DNA of 20,077 nt, taken from Planctomycetota bacterium (GTDB lineage: Bacteria; Planctomycetota; UBA1135; UBA2386). Positions 1 through 8,206 of the stretch are shown here, piece by piece (positions within the stretch are counted from its first letter, which is position 1; the number at the start of each line of letters is the position of its first letter). The notes beneath the pieces are model-generated. The model was given only the letters and a program-made list of their open reading frames with translations. It did no database searches and was not told where the DNA came from. The stretch is taken from assembly GCA_020425885.1 (NCBI GenBank), contig JAGQRA010000595.1, positions 1 through 20,077 of the forward strand, read 5' to 3'. The position numbers were made by a program, and so were the translations under genes.

Positions 1-72
1 CGCATCGACGCGGAACGTCTGAGCGGCCAGCGCGACCTGAAGGACAAGGGTGGCGGGGAGGGTGGGGCGCAT
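1..72 (-). CDS. N-terminus of a secreted protein, cut by window edge
   Basis: The minus strand from the ATG at 70-72 is open to the window edge and gives 24 codons. It encodes a signal peptide of the same style as its neighbours: a short Arg/Pro start, a hydrophobic stretch, then Leu-Ala-Ala-Gln, followed by Thr-Phe-Arg-Val-Asp-Ala. The segment after the cleavage site closely resembles the start of the mature protein at 8207-8617 (Gln-Thr-Phe-Val-Val-Asp). That suggests a paralogous surface protein with a pectin-lyase-like N-terminal region, but almost all of the gene lies outside the window. An in-frame ATG at 79-81 is an alternative start. No clear ribosome binding site is visible. It is divergent from the gene at 206, and the two share a ~130-base intergenic region. 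Confidence 0.6.
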   Translation of the reverse strand, partial: MRPTLPATLVLQVALAAQTFRVDA

Positions 73-194
73 CGCGGCCATCGTAGCTGCGGAGTCGATG
101 ACTTGCCGGATCGGTGAAGCGCTGTCCGGTCAAGTAACGCGGGGGTCATTGCACGGCAGTGCCCGCGACGCGTGGGCCCCCGAAATCACCACCC

Positions 195-200
195 GGAAGA
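195..200 (+). promoter_or_regulatory. Ribosome binding site deciding the start at 206
   Basis: GGAAGA sits 5 bases before the ATG at 206. A second in-frame ATG at 212 would be 11 bases away. This site, together with the signal peptide that follows, supports starting at 206 rather than at the upstream codon at 50. Confidence 0.45.
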
Positions 201-205
201 CGATC

Positions 206-1894
206 ATGTCCATGCCTCACAGCCAGTTCCGTTCCTCTGCCGCCGCTGCCCGTTGCGAGATCCTGAGCGCGCTGCTGCACCTGGTGCTGCTCGCGGCGCC
301 GCTCGCGGCGCAGACGCCGATCGGTACCACGGAGTTCTTCAACTCGCAGCGACGCGTCATCGCCAGCTCCGCGACCCACACCCACGTCGCGGCCATCGAT
401 CCTTCGGGTGCCGTCCGCATCTGGAGCCGTCCCATCAGTGGCGGCTCCTGGACCGGCAGCGCACCGGTCAACGACACGACGAGCGGAATCGGCACCGCAC
501 CCGTCACCACCGAGGTGTCGTTGACGATCACCAACGACGGCTTCCGTCACCTGACCTGGGCGCGCGCCTCCTACCCGTCGTTCTACCGGCAGTACTACCG
601 GGCGATGGCCCCGAACGGCACCTTCCCGGGACCGATCGTCGAACTCAGCACCCATGCCGTGACGGGCGGCTCCGTCGCCGCCCCGAACGGCCGCCGCAGC
701 GACTCGTTCGACATCGTCGCCAGCCACTACGGCGAGCTGGTCGGCACGATGACCGTGAGGCGGTCGCGCGTCTTCCTCTGCGCCCAGGGCCCGGGCAACT
801 GGCGCAATCGCCTCGTCGAGATCACGCCGACGATCGGCACGAGCATCGACTGGGGCGCGCCGGTGCTCCGCGACGCCGGCCTGCTGTCGACCTCGGGATC
901 GACCCAGCGCGCGCGCCTCGCGGTCGATGTCAACCTCGCGGTGCACGCGGTCTACTACAGCAACACCGTGCCGGGCATCGTGCACCGCCGCTGCGCGCCG
1001 TACACGTACTTCATCTACGGCGGCGACCCGTTCCCCTGGTCGGCGCCCGCTACGCTGAGCATCGGCAGCGGCCACACCGACGTCAGCGCCGACATCAGCG
1101 CCGGGCTCAACGGTGACGTCCACGTCGCCTACAACCACTGGACCAGCGCCACCACGTCGTCGCTGACGCACCGCGTCTTGACGGCTGGAACGTGGAGCGC
1201 CGGCGACACCGTCGCGACGTTCTCGGGCGTCGACGCCGACTACCGTTTCGCGATCATGGCGGCGACGAGCAGCGGCCGCGTCTTCCTCGCCCGCCCCGAA
1301 GCCGGCGACGCCCTGTGGCTCGACAACCTGACCGACGCGGGCACGTTCGAGCCGCTGTTCCGGCTGCGTCCCGCCGGTTCGCCCGCCACGGCGGGGATCG
1401 CGATCCAAGGCTCGCTGTGGCCGGATCCCGACCGCGCCGGCTGCGCCTTGCGCATGGTCTGCCGCGTCCCGGCCGGGACGCCGGCGCAGACCTGCTACCA
1501 CGAACTCGACAGCTGCAGCTTCACGACCGGCGAGGTCGCGTGCAGCTACGAGGGCCGGCTGTTCTTCAGCGGCCACCCGTTCGCCGCCACGGGCTACGAC
1601 ACGACGATCAACCTGCGCGATGCGCACCCTGGCGCGCTGCGCATCTTCGTTGCCGGTTTCCATCGCTACCCGGTCCTGGGCAGCCCCTACTACCACTGCA
1701 ACTGCCCGCTGCTGGTGGATCCGGTGCTGTTCGTGATGATGGCGGGCACCGGTACGAGCGAGACCCTGCAGCTCGTGCTCCCGCTCACGGCGGCCGGCAT
1801 CAGATTGCATACCCAGTGGTTCGAGATGTCGCTGAACGGCAGCTGCGGGCCCGAGTTCGGGTTCTCGAACCTCGGCACGATCACGGTGCAGTGA
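206..1894 (+). CDS. Secreted propeller-like protein with shared C-terminal module
   Basis: A predicted exported protein of 562 residues with unknown function. The ATG at 206 was chosen over the longer open frame from 50 because GGAAGA lies 5 bases upstream and a signal peptide follows at once, ending in Leu-Ala-Ala-Gln near residue 36. The body (about 40-440) has repeated short strands with motifs such as Gly-Asp-Val-His-Val-Ala-Tyr. These recall BNR/sialidase-like beta-propeller blades, but no catalytic residues can be assigned. From about residue 445 the protein has a Cys-containing C-terminal module like those of the CHRD and Kelch proteins in this window: a Tyr-Pro-Val-Leu-Gly stretch, an Asn-Cys-Pro-Leu segment, a His-Thr-Gln-Trp-Phe strand and a late Ser-Asn-Leu-Gly. 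Surface location is inferred. It could also be a plain beta-sandwich repeat protein. Confidence 0.8.
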   Translation: MSMPHSQFRSSAAAARCEILSALLHLVLLAAPLAAQTPIGTTEFFNSQRRVIASSATHTHVAAIDPSGAVRIWSRPISGGSWTGSAPVNDTTSGIGTAPVTTEVSLTITNDGFRHLTWARASYPSFYRQYYRAMAPNGTFPGPIVELSTHAVTGGSVAAPNGRRSDSFDIVASHYGELVGTMTVRRSRVFLCAQGPGNWRNRLVEITPTIGTSIDWGAPVLRDAGLLSTSGSTQRARLAVDVNLAVHAVYYSNTVPGIVHRRCAPYTYFIYGGDPFPWSAPATLSIGSGHTDVSADISAGLNGDVHVAYNHWTSATTSSLTHRVLTAGTWSAGDTVATFSGVDADYRFAIMAATSSGRVFLARPEAGDALWLDNLTDAGTFEPLFRLRPAGSPATAGIAIQGSLWPDPDRAGCALRMVCRVPAGTPAQTCYHELDSCSFTTGEVACSYEGRLFFSGHPFAATGYDTTINLRDAHPGALRIFVAGFHRYPVLGSPYYHCNCPLLVDPVLFVMMAGTGTSETLQLVLPLTAAGIRLHTQWFEMSLNGSCGPEFGFSNLGTITVQ

Positions 1895-1896
1895 GG

Positions 1897-1912
1897 CGCG
1901 GCGTCGGCCGCG
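1897..1912. terminator. Hairpin between convergent genes
   Basis: CGCGGC, loop GTCG, GCCGCG: a perfect 6-base-pair GC stem inside the 25-base gap between two convergent stop codons (1894 and 1920). The position suits a shared transcription end for both strands. There is no U-tract on either side, so Rho-independent function is uncertain. Confidence 0.4.
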
Positions 1913-1919
1913 GCGCTGA

Positions 1920-3443
1920 CTAATGCAGCTCGATGTCGAGCGCGTTGCTGGCGGCGAGGCCGCCGGGGGCGCCGGCGTCGAGCGCGAACCACTGGCCGTA
2001 GAGGTGCAGGCCGATGGCCGGCGGCACGAACCCGAACGAAATCGAGCGCGTCGCGCAGCCGTTGCCATTGGCGATCGACAGCAGCGCGGCGGAGGCATCC
2101 TGCAGCAGGAAGCACGGCGCGTTGATGCCGAGGAACTGCAGCGGCAGCGGCAACGCCTGACCCAGCGCACCGTCACGGCCGAAGCCGAGCGACAGGAACG
2201 CGGCGCCGCCCGCGAGGCCGCCGTAGAGCTCGATCTCGACCGGAGCGCCGAGCGCGCCGAAACCGGTGGCGCCGATCTCGGGCCGGCTGCCGCTGCTGAG
2301 CGGGCAGTTCGGGCCGAAGGTCGACGGCAGGGCGACCGTGCCGAGCTGGCCGCGGATCTCGCCGCCGGGGTGGGCGGCGGTGTGGATGTTGACGTACCAG
2401 TTGTCGGCGCGGAGCTGCGCGAGTTGCGCCGCGGTGGGGGTGAAGGTGGCGACGAAGCGACCGCCGCTCAGGGTCAACGGCACGACGACGCCACCGTTGG
2501 TGCCGGTCGGCGCCTGATGGAGGTGGGCGGCGGTCGGTGGCCCGCTGAGGCCGCCGAACGCGACCGAGACGTGGGCCGTGCCGTCGATGTCGATGTGGAA
2601 GGCGGCGTCGCCGCTTGCTGCCGTCGCGACCGGCGGCACCTCCTGGGCGCCGTTCATCGTGGCGTGGAAGTCGGAGCCAGGGTCCTTCAGCAGCTGACCG
2701 CGGATCTCGCCGCCCGGATTGGCGGCGGTGTGGACGTTGAAGTAGGTCGCATCGGCGAAGATCGCGGCGACCTCCGCGGCGGACAGGCGCCGCGAGACGC
2801 CGCAGTAGATGCCGGCGCTGCCCGCGAGCGGGAACATGACGCCGCCATTGGTGCCGACCGCGCCGCCGTGCAGGTGGGCCGCGGTGACGTTGACGAGGCC
2901 GGTGCTCTCGACCATGTAGACGAGCCGGTTGTCGGGCTGGTGCAGGTAGGCGTTGGCGACACCGCTCGCCGCGGTGGCGACCGGCGGCACCTGCTGGCTG
3001 CCATCGAGCGCGGCGACGAAGCGCGTGCTCTCGGCCGGCACGGCCTGCCCGCGGATCTCCCCGCCGGGGTTGAGCGGCGTGTGGATGTTGATGTAGGTGC
3101 CGCCGGCCTGCAACGCGGCGACCTGCGCCGCCGTCAGCGTGGCGTTGGCCGTGAACGTGTTGACGCCGGCGCCGGCGGCCAGCGGCACGATCACGCCGCC
3201 GTTGGCGCCGGCGGGCGCAAGATGCAGATGCGCGGCGGTGGGCGCCGCCGTCAGCGAGAAGTAGTGGGCGAAGATGCGGACGGTGTTCGCCGGCTGCTGC
3301 AGCCGCACGATGCCATAGCCACCGCCTGAGGTGGCCACTGGCGGGACCTGGTTCTCGCCCGCCAGGGAGACGGAGAAGTACGAGACCTGTGCGGAAAGGG
3401 AACAGCTCAGCAAGAGCACGAGGGCGGTGGGGGTACGAAGCAT
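1920..3443 (-). CDS. Secreted protein with three CHRD domains
   Basis: A 507-residue exported protein. A signal peptide ends in Leu-Ser-Ala-Gln at about residue 19. Three CHRD domains (named after chordin; molecular role in bacteria unknown) follow at about 22-134, 141-251 and 259-367. Each has the marks Gln-x-Val-Pro-Pro-Val-Ala-Thr, Ala-His-Leu-His, Asn-(Ile/Val)-His-Thr and Pro-Gly-Gly-Glu-Ile-Arg-Gly-Gln. Residues 376-507 form a Cys-containing C-terminal module shared with neighbouring surface proteins, with a Leu-Pro-Leu-Pro-Leu stretch, Tyr-Gly-Gln-Trp and a final Ser-Asn-Ala-Leu. The ATG at 3443 was preferred to the frame opening at 3620 because the first 59 codons of that frame lack any signal-peptide character. 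Domain 3 is the most diverged from domain 1. The CHRD assignment is firm; the biological role is not. Confidence 0.9.
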   Translation of the reverse strand: MLRTPTALVLLLSCSLSAQVSYFSVSLAGENQVPPVATSGGGYGIVRLQQPANTVRIFAHYFSLTAAPTAAHLHLAPAGANGGVIVPLAAGAGVNTFTANATLTAAQVAALQAGGTYINIHTPLNPGGEIRGQAVPAESTRFVAALDGSQQVPPVATAASGVANAYLHQPDNRLVYMVESTGLVNVTAAHLHGGAVGTNGGVMFPLAGSAGIYCGVSRRLSAAEVAAIFADATYFNVHTAANPGGEIRGQLLKDPGSDFHATMNGAQEVPPVATAASGDAAFHIDIDGTAHVSVAFGGLSGPPTAAHLHQAPTGTNGGVVVPLTLSGGRFVATFTPTAAQLAQLRADNWYVNIHTAAHPGGEIRGQLGTVALPSTFGPNCPLSSGSRPEIGATGFGALGAPVEIELYGGLAGGAAFLSLGFGRDGALGQALPLPLQFLGINAPCFLLQDASAALLSIANGNGCATRSISFGFVPPAIGLHLYGQWFALDAGAPGGLAASNALDIELH

Positions 3444-3700
3444 GGATCGTGGTGTGTCGGAAACGTGGTGCTGCCGGCCGTCGCGATGACACCGGCTTCG
3501 GCGGCTGGCATACGCCGGCGCCGTCGCTTCGATCCAGCAATCCGGGGGCCGGCGCGGTTGGCGGCGGTCGGCGTCATGATTCCGAACGCGGTGATCGCCG
3601 CGGCGCATCGGATCCGTCATGTTCGCGTGCAGTGGACGGCCGATGCGATCGCCCGCGTTGATCGTGTTACGACTGCCCGGTACGACATCGGGCCGGCACC
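3444..3700. other. Divergent intergenic region
   Basis: The 257 bases between the starts of the CHRD gene (minus) and the kinase gene (plus). Open frames cross it on both strands, but their translations are rich in Arg, Pro and Ala and have no recognisable features, so I read it as non-coding. It should hold promoters for both genes; the only candidate I could place is at 3658-3686. Confidence 0.5.
3658..3686 (+). promoter_or_regulatory. Candidate sigma-70 type promoter for the kinase gene
   Basis: TTGATC at 3658-3663 and TACGAC at 3681-3686 are separated by exactly 17 bases. They match the consensus boxes at 4 and 3 of 6 positions. Transcription would begin only about 8 bases before the kinase ATG at 3701, giving an almost leaderless transcript. 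That fits the lack of a Shine-Dalgarno site there. Matches this weak also occur by chance. Confidence 0.25.
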
Positions 3701-6700
3701 ATGGCGGACAGGCACACTCGCGGAGCGGCAGGGGAAGGCGAGGACCACTGGGCGCCGATCATCGCCGCCCAGTTCGCCGAGTTGCTCGAACTCGACAGCG
3801 ATGTCGATCGCGAGCGGCGGCTCGAGCTGCTGTGCGGGCGGAACCCATCGCTCTCCGATTCGCTGCGGTGGGCCTACCGCAACTCCGAGCGGCGTCGCCA
3901 CGTCCCCGAGCGCATCGCCGGGTACCGGATCCTGGGCGAGCTCGGCCGCGGCGGCATGGGCATCGTCTACGAAGCCGTTCGGATCGACAGCGGCCAGGCG
4001 GCGGCGATCAAGTGCATGCTGCCGGAGCGCCGGCTGTCGCCGCAGCTGCTCGAACGCTTCGGGCGCGAGGCCAGACTCAACGCTGCCCTGACGCACCCGA
4101 ACTGCGTCTTCGTCTACGAGAGCGGCGTCTTCGAGGACCAGCCGTTCTTCGCCATGGAGCTGCTGCCCGGCCCCGACCTCGAGACCCTGGTGCGGCAACG
4201 CGGCCATCTGCCCATGGCCGAGGCGATCCGTTGCACGCTCGACATCATCGACGGCCTGATCGCGGCGCACGATATCGATGTGCTGCACCGCGACGTCAAG
4301 CCGGGCAACTGTCTGCTCGCGGCGGACGGCCGCATCAAGGTGGCCGACTTCGGGCTGTCGAAGTCGCTGCACTCGTCGCTGCGACTCACCGGCGAACACG
4401 TGCAGCTCGGCACGCCCGGTTACGCGCCGCCCGAGCAGCTGCGCGGCGAGGCGCTCGACTTCCGCGCCGACGTGTTCGGTTGCGGCGCGTCGCTCTACCG
4501 GCTGCTGACAGGACGTCTGGCGTTCGCGGGCAAGACCTCGGGGGCGGTCCTCGAGAACACCTTCAAGGGCAACATCGAGGCGCCTGATCCGGCGCTCGGG
4601 CTGCCGACCGCGCTGCTGCGATGGATCGAGCGCTGCCTGGCGCCGGATCGCGAGGACCGACCTGCGGACCTGAGGACGATGCGCGCCGAACTGGCGGCGA
4701 TGCTGCCCGAGCACCAGCAGCCGGCGCGGGCGTTCGAACGCGTCGTCAGCTTCTTCGGCGATGTCGCCTTGGCCTGGATCGCATCGCTGCTGCTGGGCGC
4801 GATCGCCTACGTCGCGGTTCCGTATCCGTGGCTGCGGTCGCCGGTCTTCGGCTTCATCTTCCAGCTCAACGCCACCTGGGCGAGTTGGCAGAACCACCTC
4901 GCCGTACTGGTGGTCGGCTGGGTGCCGTATCACACCGCGTCCACCCTGCTGTTCGGCGGCAGCATCACCCAGCGGATGCTCGGAATCCGGGTCCTCGAAC
5001 GCGGGGCGGTGCGCCGCCCCGGGGTTGCGCGACTGTTCGTGCGCAGCCTTCTGTTCTGCGGCGGCCTGCTCGTCATCGCGCCGCTGCTGACCGGCCTGGT
5101 GTTCGAGTACCTGATCCAGGAATCCTACTTCGGCAACCTGATCGCGGTCGTCGCCGTCGCGGCCGTGATGTTCGCCCCCTGGTTGATGCGGCGCCGCCTC
5201 GTGGGGCTGCACGAGCTGCTGAGCGGCACCCGGACCGTGTCCCGATTCCACGAGCCGAGCGCCGACCACAGGGTGACGCCGCGATCGAACCCGCCGGAGG
5301 TCGATGCGGTCGGCGAAGTGCCGCCGCTCGACAACCTCGTCGACCTCGCTCCGGTCGCCGGGATCGATCGCGCGTACTTCGCCACCGATGCGTCGCTGCA
5401 GCGACGCGTGATCGTGCTCGAAGCGGGCGCCGCGGCGGCGGTCGGCCCGGTGTTCGACGAGGCGCCACGCCCGACCAGGGTGCGGCAGCTCGGGCTCCTG
5501 CGCGCGGCAGATCGCAGCTTCCGGGTGATGGCAAAGCCCGCCGGCGCGCCGCTGCCGGCGCATCTGGCCGAGAACCGCGGCGATTGGTCGTGGACCCGGC
5601 GCATCCTGGTCCAGCTGCTGGACGAACTCATTGCCTCGCGCGACGAGGGTCGGCTGCCGGCGAGGCTCGGAATCGGGCAGCTCTTCGTCGGCACCGGCGC
5701 GCGCCTGCAGTTCATGCCGTGGCTGCCGGAAGGTGACGAACTGCACGACGCCTCGTCGGCCCGCGGCCGCCTCGACTTCGTCGCCGCCGTCGCCGCGGCC
5801 TGCGTCGCTCCGCCGGCGGCGACAACGACTGCCCACGAACCGATCCCGCTGCACGCGAGCGCCTACCTCGCCGGCCTCCCGGGCAGTCACGATCTCGACG
5901 CCGCGCGCGCCGGTCTGCTGGCCATCGCCGACCGCCGCGCAGCGGTGACGTTGCGGCAGCGGCTGCTGGCCATCGCCGGCGTCGCCTTCGTGCTGCTCTT
6001 CTTGGCGATGAGCCTGACCACGTCCCTGACCCAGGACGTGTCGTCATCGTGCGAACGTGCCCTGCGTCACCTGCAGCTGCGGCAGGCCGCCGCCCTGACG
6101 ACGGGGCTCGATGCCGATGACGTGCAGGCCGCGACGACAGCGGCGGCAGAGCTGCACCGCCTCATCGACGAGCGCATCCGCTCCTCGCCGCTCCTCATCG
6201 CGTCCGGAATGGCGCCGGGCTTTCGGCGCTGGCTCGACGGGACCGCCACCGCGGCCTTCGTCTTCCGCGACGCTCTCCAAGACCGGATTCCGGCGGAGCT
6301 CGGCTTCATCGCCGCCGACAGCGATCCGTTCGCAGTCGGTTCCGGCGGCGACGGCTCGGGGCGCGAGTGGCGGTTGTGGTGCCTGCTCGTCACCGTCGTC
6401 CTCGCCGTGTTCGCCGCGTTCGTCTCGCGCGGCGGGATCGGGCTCCGGCTCGCCGGACTGGCGGTCGTCGATGCGTCCGGCTGCCCGGTGACGCGCCTCC
6501 GGGCAGCGCTGCGGGTCGCCTGCGTCGCCGTGACGATGGCGGTCGCGGTCGCCGTGGCCGAGGTGCTGATGGCCGCCGGCGGCACCGCCGCGCTGATCGG
6601 CGAGGCGATCGTTGTCGCCATGTACGGCGCGATCCTCGCCTATCCGTTCCTGTTGTTCCGTGATCCACGGCGACAGTGGCAGGACCGGTTGCTGGCGACG

Positions 6701-6718
6701 TGTCTCGTGCCGCGCTGA
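3701..6718 (+). CDS. Membrane Ser/Thr kinase with pseudokinase and two RDD regions
   Basis: A 1005-residue kinase. After a charged helical N-terminus (1-70), the PknB-type kinase domain spans about 75-335 and keeps its key residues: Gly loop 82-87, Lys104, Glu123, His-Arg-Asp 196-198, Asn203, Asp-Phe-Gly 216-218 and Pro-Pro-Glu 243-245. It is expected to be active. Residues 346-515 hold several membrane segments and an RDD-type signature (Thr-Gln-Arg-Met-Leu-Gly-Ile-Arg-Val). Residues ~550-740 look like a degenerate second kinase fold: the Lys of strand 3, the His-Arg-Asp loop and Asp-Phe-Gly are all replaced. Further membrane segments lie near 754-775 and 885-905, and a second RDD-like region (about 908-1005) ends in Gln-Asp-Arg-Leu-Leu. 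The ATG at 3701 has no obvious ribosome binding site. The sigma factor gene starts 39 bases downstream, so the two probably form one operon. The substrate is unknown. Confidence 0.9.
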   Translation: MADRHTRGAAGEGEDHWAPIIAAQFAELLELDSDVDRERRLELLCGRNPSLSDSLRWAYRNSERRRHVPERIAGYRILGELGRGGMGIVYEAVRIDSGQAAAIKCMLPERRLSPQLLERFGREARLNAALTHPNCVFVYESGVFEDQPFFAMELLPGPDLETLVRQRGHLPMAEAIRCTLDIIDGLIAAHDIDVLHRDVKPGNCLLAADGRIKVADFGLSKSLHSSLRLTGEHVQLGTPGYAPPEQLRGEALDFRADVFGCGASLYRLLTGRLAFAGKTSGAVLENTFKGNIEAPDPALGLPTALLRWIERCLAPDREDRPADLRTMRAELAAMLPEHQQPARAFERVVSFFGDVALAWIASLLLGAIAYVAVPYPWLRSPVFGFIFQLNATWASWQNHLAVLVVGWVPYHTASTLLFGGSITQRMLGIRVLERGAVRRPGVARLFVRSLLFCGGLLVIAPLLTGLVFEYLIQESYFGNLIAVVAVAAVMFAPWLMRRRLVGLHELLSGTRTVSRFHEPSADHRVTPRSNPPEVDAVGEVPPLDNLVDLAPVAGIDRAYFATDASLQRRVIVLEAGAAAAVGPVFDEAPRPTRVRQLGLLRAADRSFRVMAKPAGAPLPAHLAENRGDWSWTRRILVQLLDELIASRDEGRLPARLGIGQLFVGTGARLQFMPWLPEGDELHDASSARGRLDFVAAVAAACVAPPAATTTAHEPIPLHASAYLAGLPGSHDLDAARAGLLAIADRRAAVTLRQRLLAIAGVAFVLLFLAMSLTTSLTQDVSSSCERALRHLQLRQAAALTTGLDADDVQAATTAAAELHRLIDERIRSSPLLIASGMAPGFRRWLDGTATAAFVFRDALQDRIPAELGFIAADSDPFAVGSGGDGSGREWRLWCLLVTVVLAVFAAFVSRGGIGLRLAGLAVVDASGCPVTRLRAALRVACVAVTMAVAVAVAEVLMAAGGTAALIGEAIVVAMYGAILAYPFLLFRDPRRQWQDRLLATCLVPR

Positions 6719-6757
6719 ACGCGTGGTCGCTACACTCTGCCCGACGCGACCGCACCC

Positions 6758-7369
6758 ATGTCCGACCCCGATCTGCAGACCGCCGGCTCCCCCGACCGCC
6801 CGGGCACGACGTTGCTCGAGAGGGCGCGCGCCGGCGAGGCGCTGGCCCGGCAGCAGCTGTTCGGCTTCTATCGCGAGCTGCTGCTGCGGATCGTCGCCTG
6901 TCAGCTCGGGCGGCCGCTCGGCAGCTGTCGCGCCGAGGTCGAGGACATCGTGCAGGACTCGCTGCTGGAGGCCTACGCCGATCTCGAAACGGCAGCGCCG
7001 ACCACGGAAGGCGGCTTTCGCCGTTGGCTGGTGACGTTGACGCTGAACAACATGCGCGATCACCGGCGCCGCGCCCGGGTGCGAGAGCGGGTCGGGCCGC
7101 TGCGAACGACGATCCTCGAGGTGCAACGGGATCGGCAGCAACGCCAACCGGCGTCGATCGCCAACGACGGCGAGGCCTGGCTGCGGACCGAGCGCGCGCT
7201 GCTTCTGCTGCAGCCCGAGGATCGCGAGGTGCTGTCGATGCGCGCGTTCCAGGCCATGAGTTCGGCCGAGATCGCGGCGGCCCTCGGACTCGGCACGCCC
7301 GAGGCGGCGCGCACGCGGATCGCCCGGGCTCGCGCCCGGCTGCAGCAGCGGCTCGCCGATCACGGCTGA
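6758..7369 (+). CDS. ECF-like RNA polymerase sigma-70 family factor
   Basis: A 203-residue sigma factor. Region 2 spans about 31-106 and includes the core-binding stretch with Glu-Asp-Ile-Val-Gln-Asp (62-67) and the Trp-Leu-Val-Thr-Leu-Thr-Leu-Asn-Asn helix (90-98) typical of -10 recognition. A linker follows, then region 4 (about 146-200) with Leu-Gln-Pro-Glu-Asp-Arg-Glu-Val-Leu and a helix-turn-helix around 168-190 (Ser-Ser-Ala-Glu-Ile-Ala). There is no region 1 or 3, and the length suits the ECF class. It starts 39 bases after the kinase stop, which points to co-transcription and control by the kinase, as in planctomycete ECF/Ser-Thr-kinase pairs. A TACACT at 6731-6736 could serve as an internal -10 box. 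There is no anti-sigma gene next to it. No Shine-Dalgarno site is seen before the ATG. Confidence 0.88.
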   Translation: MSDPDLQTAGSPDRPGTTLLERARAGEALARQQLFGFYRELLLRIVACQLGRPLGSCRAEVEDIVQDSLLEAYADLETAAPTTEGGFRRWLVTLTLNNMRDHRRRARVRERVGPLRTTILEVQRDRQQRQPASIANDGEAWLRTERALLLLQPEDREVLSMRAFQAMSSAEIAAALGLGTPEAARTRIARARARLQQRLADHG

Positions 7370-7470
7370 CCGCGGCGGCGGCTGGCGACGGGTAGCACCA
7401 GGGAAACCCGAAACGGTTCGCGGACTCGTGCGCCTGCGCTGACGACCCTGTTCCAAACCGGAGAACGTCG

Positions 7471-8139
7471 ATGCGCTGCCCGAAGAGAATGACCCTGCTC
7501 GCCACCGTGCTGGCGACCTCGCTGCTCCATTCGTGTGTCCTGGACCTGAGGTTCGGCAAGTCCCGTCCGCAGGGCGAGCCGGCGACCCCGGTCACCCAGG
7601 GCGAGGCCGAAGGCGATACGACCGCCACGCCCGAGCCAGGCGCGGCGACCTGGCGTGCCGGCTGGCTCCTCGGCGGCCGCGATCAGAGCACCACCGTCGC
7701 CGGCATCGATGGTCCGGTGACGACGCGGCTGAAGGAGAAGGTGCTCGGCCTCGAGGTCGCCCGGACGAGCGGGCACTTCGAGTTCGGCGCGCGCTCGACC
7801 TGGGAACGCTTCCGCGAGACGGCTACCACCGCGGCGGGTGGCAACGGTGTCTACGGTCACCTGCACACGATCGGACCGACGGCCCGCTACTACCTCCTGA
7901 CCAAGGACCACTTCCGGCCCTGGATCGAAGGCGGCCTGGCCCTCGGTCGGGTGTCGCGAGATGGTCCGTCCGCCTACGCGCTGGTCGGCAGCTACGGCAT
8001 CGGTTTCAGCTACGTGTCGGAGCCGGGATGGCAACTCGACCTCGGCGTCAGTCGCACCGACCTGCTCGACGGCGCCGACCGCGACTACGCGTTCGAGGGT
8101 GATTCGCGCTTCTACCTCGGCATGAGCACCCGCTTCTGA
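7471..8139 (+). CDS. Putative lipoprotein with barrel-like C-terminal region
   Basis: A 222-residue exported protein of unknown function. The N-terminus is a lipoprotein-type signal: Arg/Lys, a hydrophobic stretch, then Leu-His-Ser-Cys with the candidate lipidated Cys at 22. A Gly/Pro/Glu-rich linker (about 30-58) follows. From about residue 60 it consists of alternating strands with aromatic girdles and Gly turns, such as Thr-Ala-Arg-Tyr-Tyr-Leu-Leu and Trp-Ile-Glu-Gly-Gly-Leu-Ala-Leu-Gly, and ends in Phe, as outer-membrane beta-barrels do. GGAGAA at 7460-7465 lies 5 bases before the ATG. It sits 101 bases downstream of the sigma factor on the same strand and may belong to that operon. A barrel with a lipid-type signal is unusual; the Cys could instead be a chance match inside an ordinary signal peptide. 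Confidence 0.7.
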   Translation: MRCPKRMTLLATVLATSLLHSCVLDLRFGKSRPQGEPATPVTQGEAEGDTTATPEPGAATWRAGWLLGGRDQSTTVAGIDGPVTTRLKEKVLGLEVARTSGHFEFGARSTWERFRETATTAAGGNGVYGHLHTIGPTARYYLLTKDHFRPWIEGGLALGRVSRDGPSAYALVGSYGIGFSYVSEPGWQLDLGVSRTDLLDGADRDYAFEGDSRFYLGMSTRF

Positions 8140-8206
8140 CGCCGGCGGCGCGCGCGTTACCGCCGCATTGCAGCCGGCTATGCACCGTCGGTCCCCGCCC
8201 TCTCCG

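Noticed and set aside
146..2176. Long minus-strand open frame across the first secreted-protein gene
   Set aside because: The protein is a low-complexity Arg/Ala/Val text, and it overlaps both a signal-peptide gene and the CHRD gene.
3444..3620. N-terminal extension of the CHRD protein up to 3620
   Set aside because: The extra 59 codons are rich in Arg, His and Pro, with no signal character, and they would bury the clear signal peptide that starts at 3443.
3617..5890. 757-codon minus-strand frame inside the kinase gene
   Set aside because: It is antisense to a kinase domain with all catalytic motifs present and has no recognisable feature itself.
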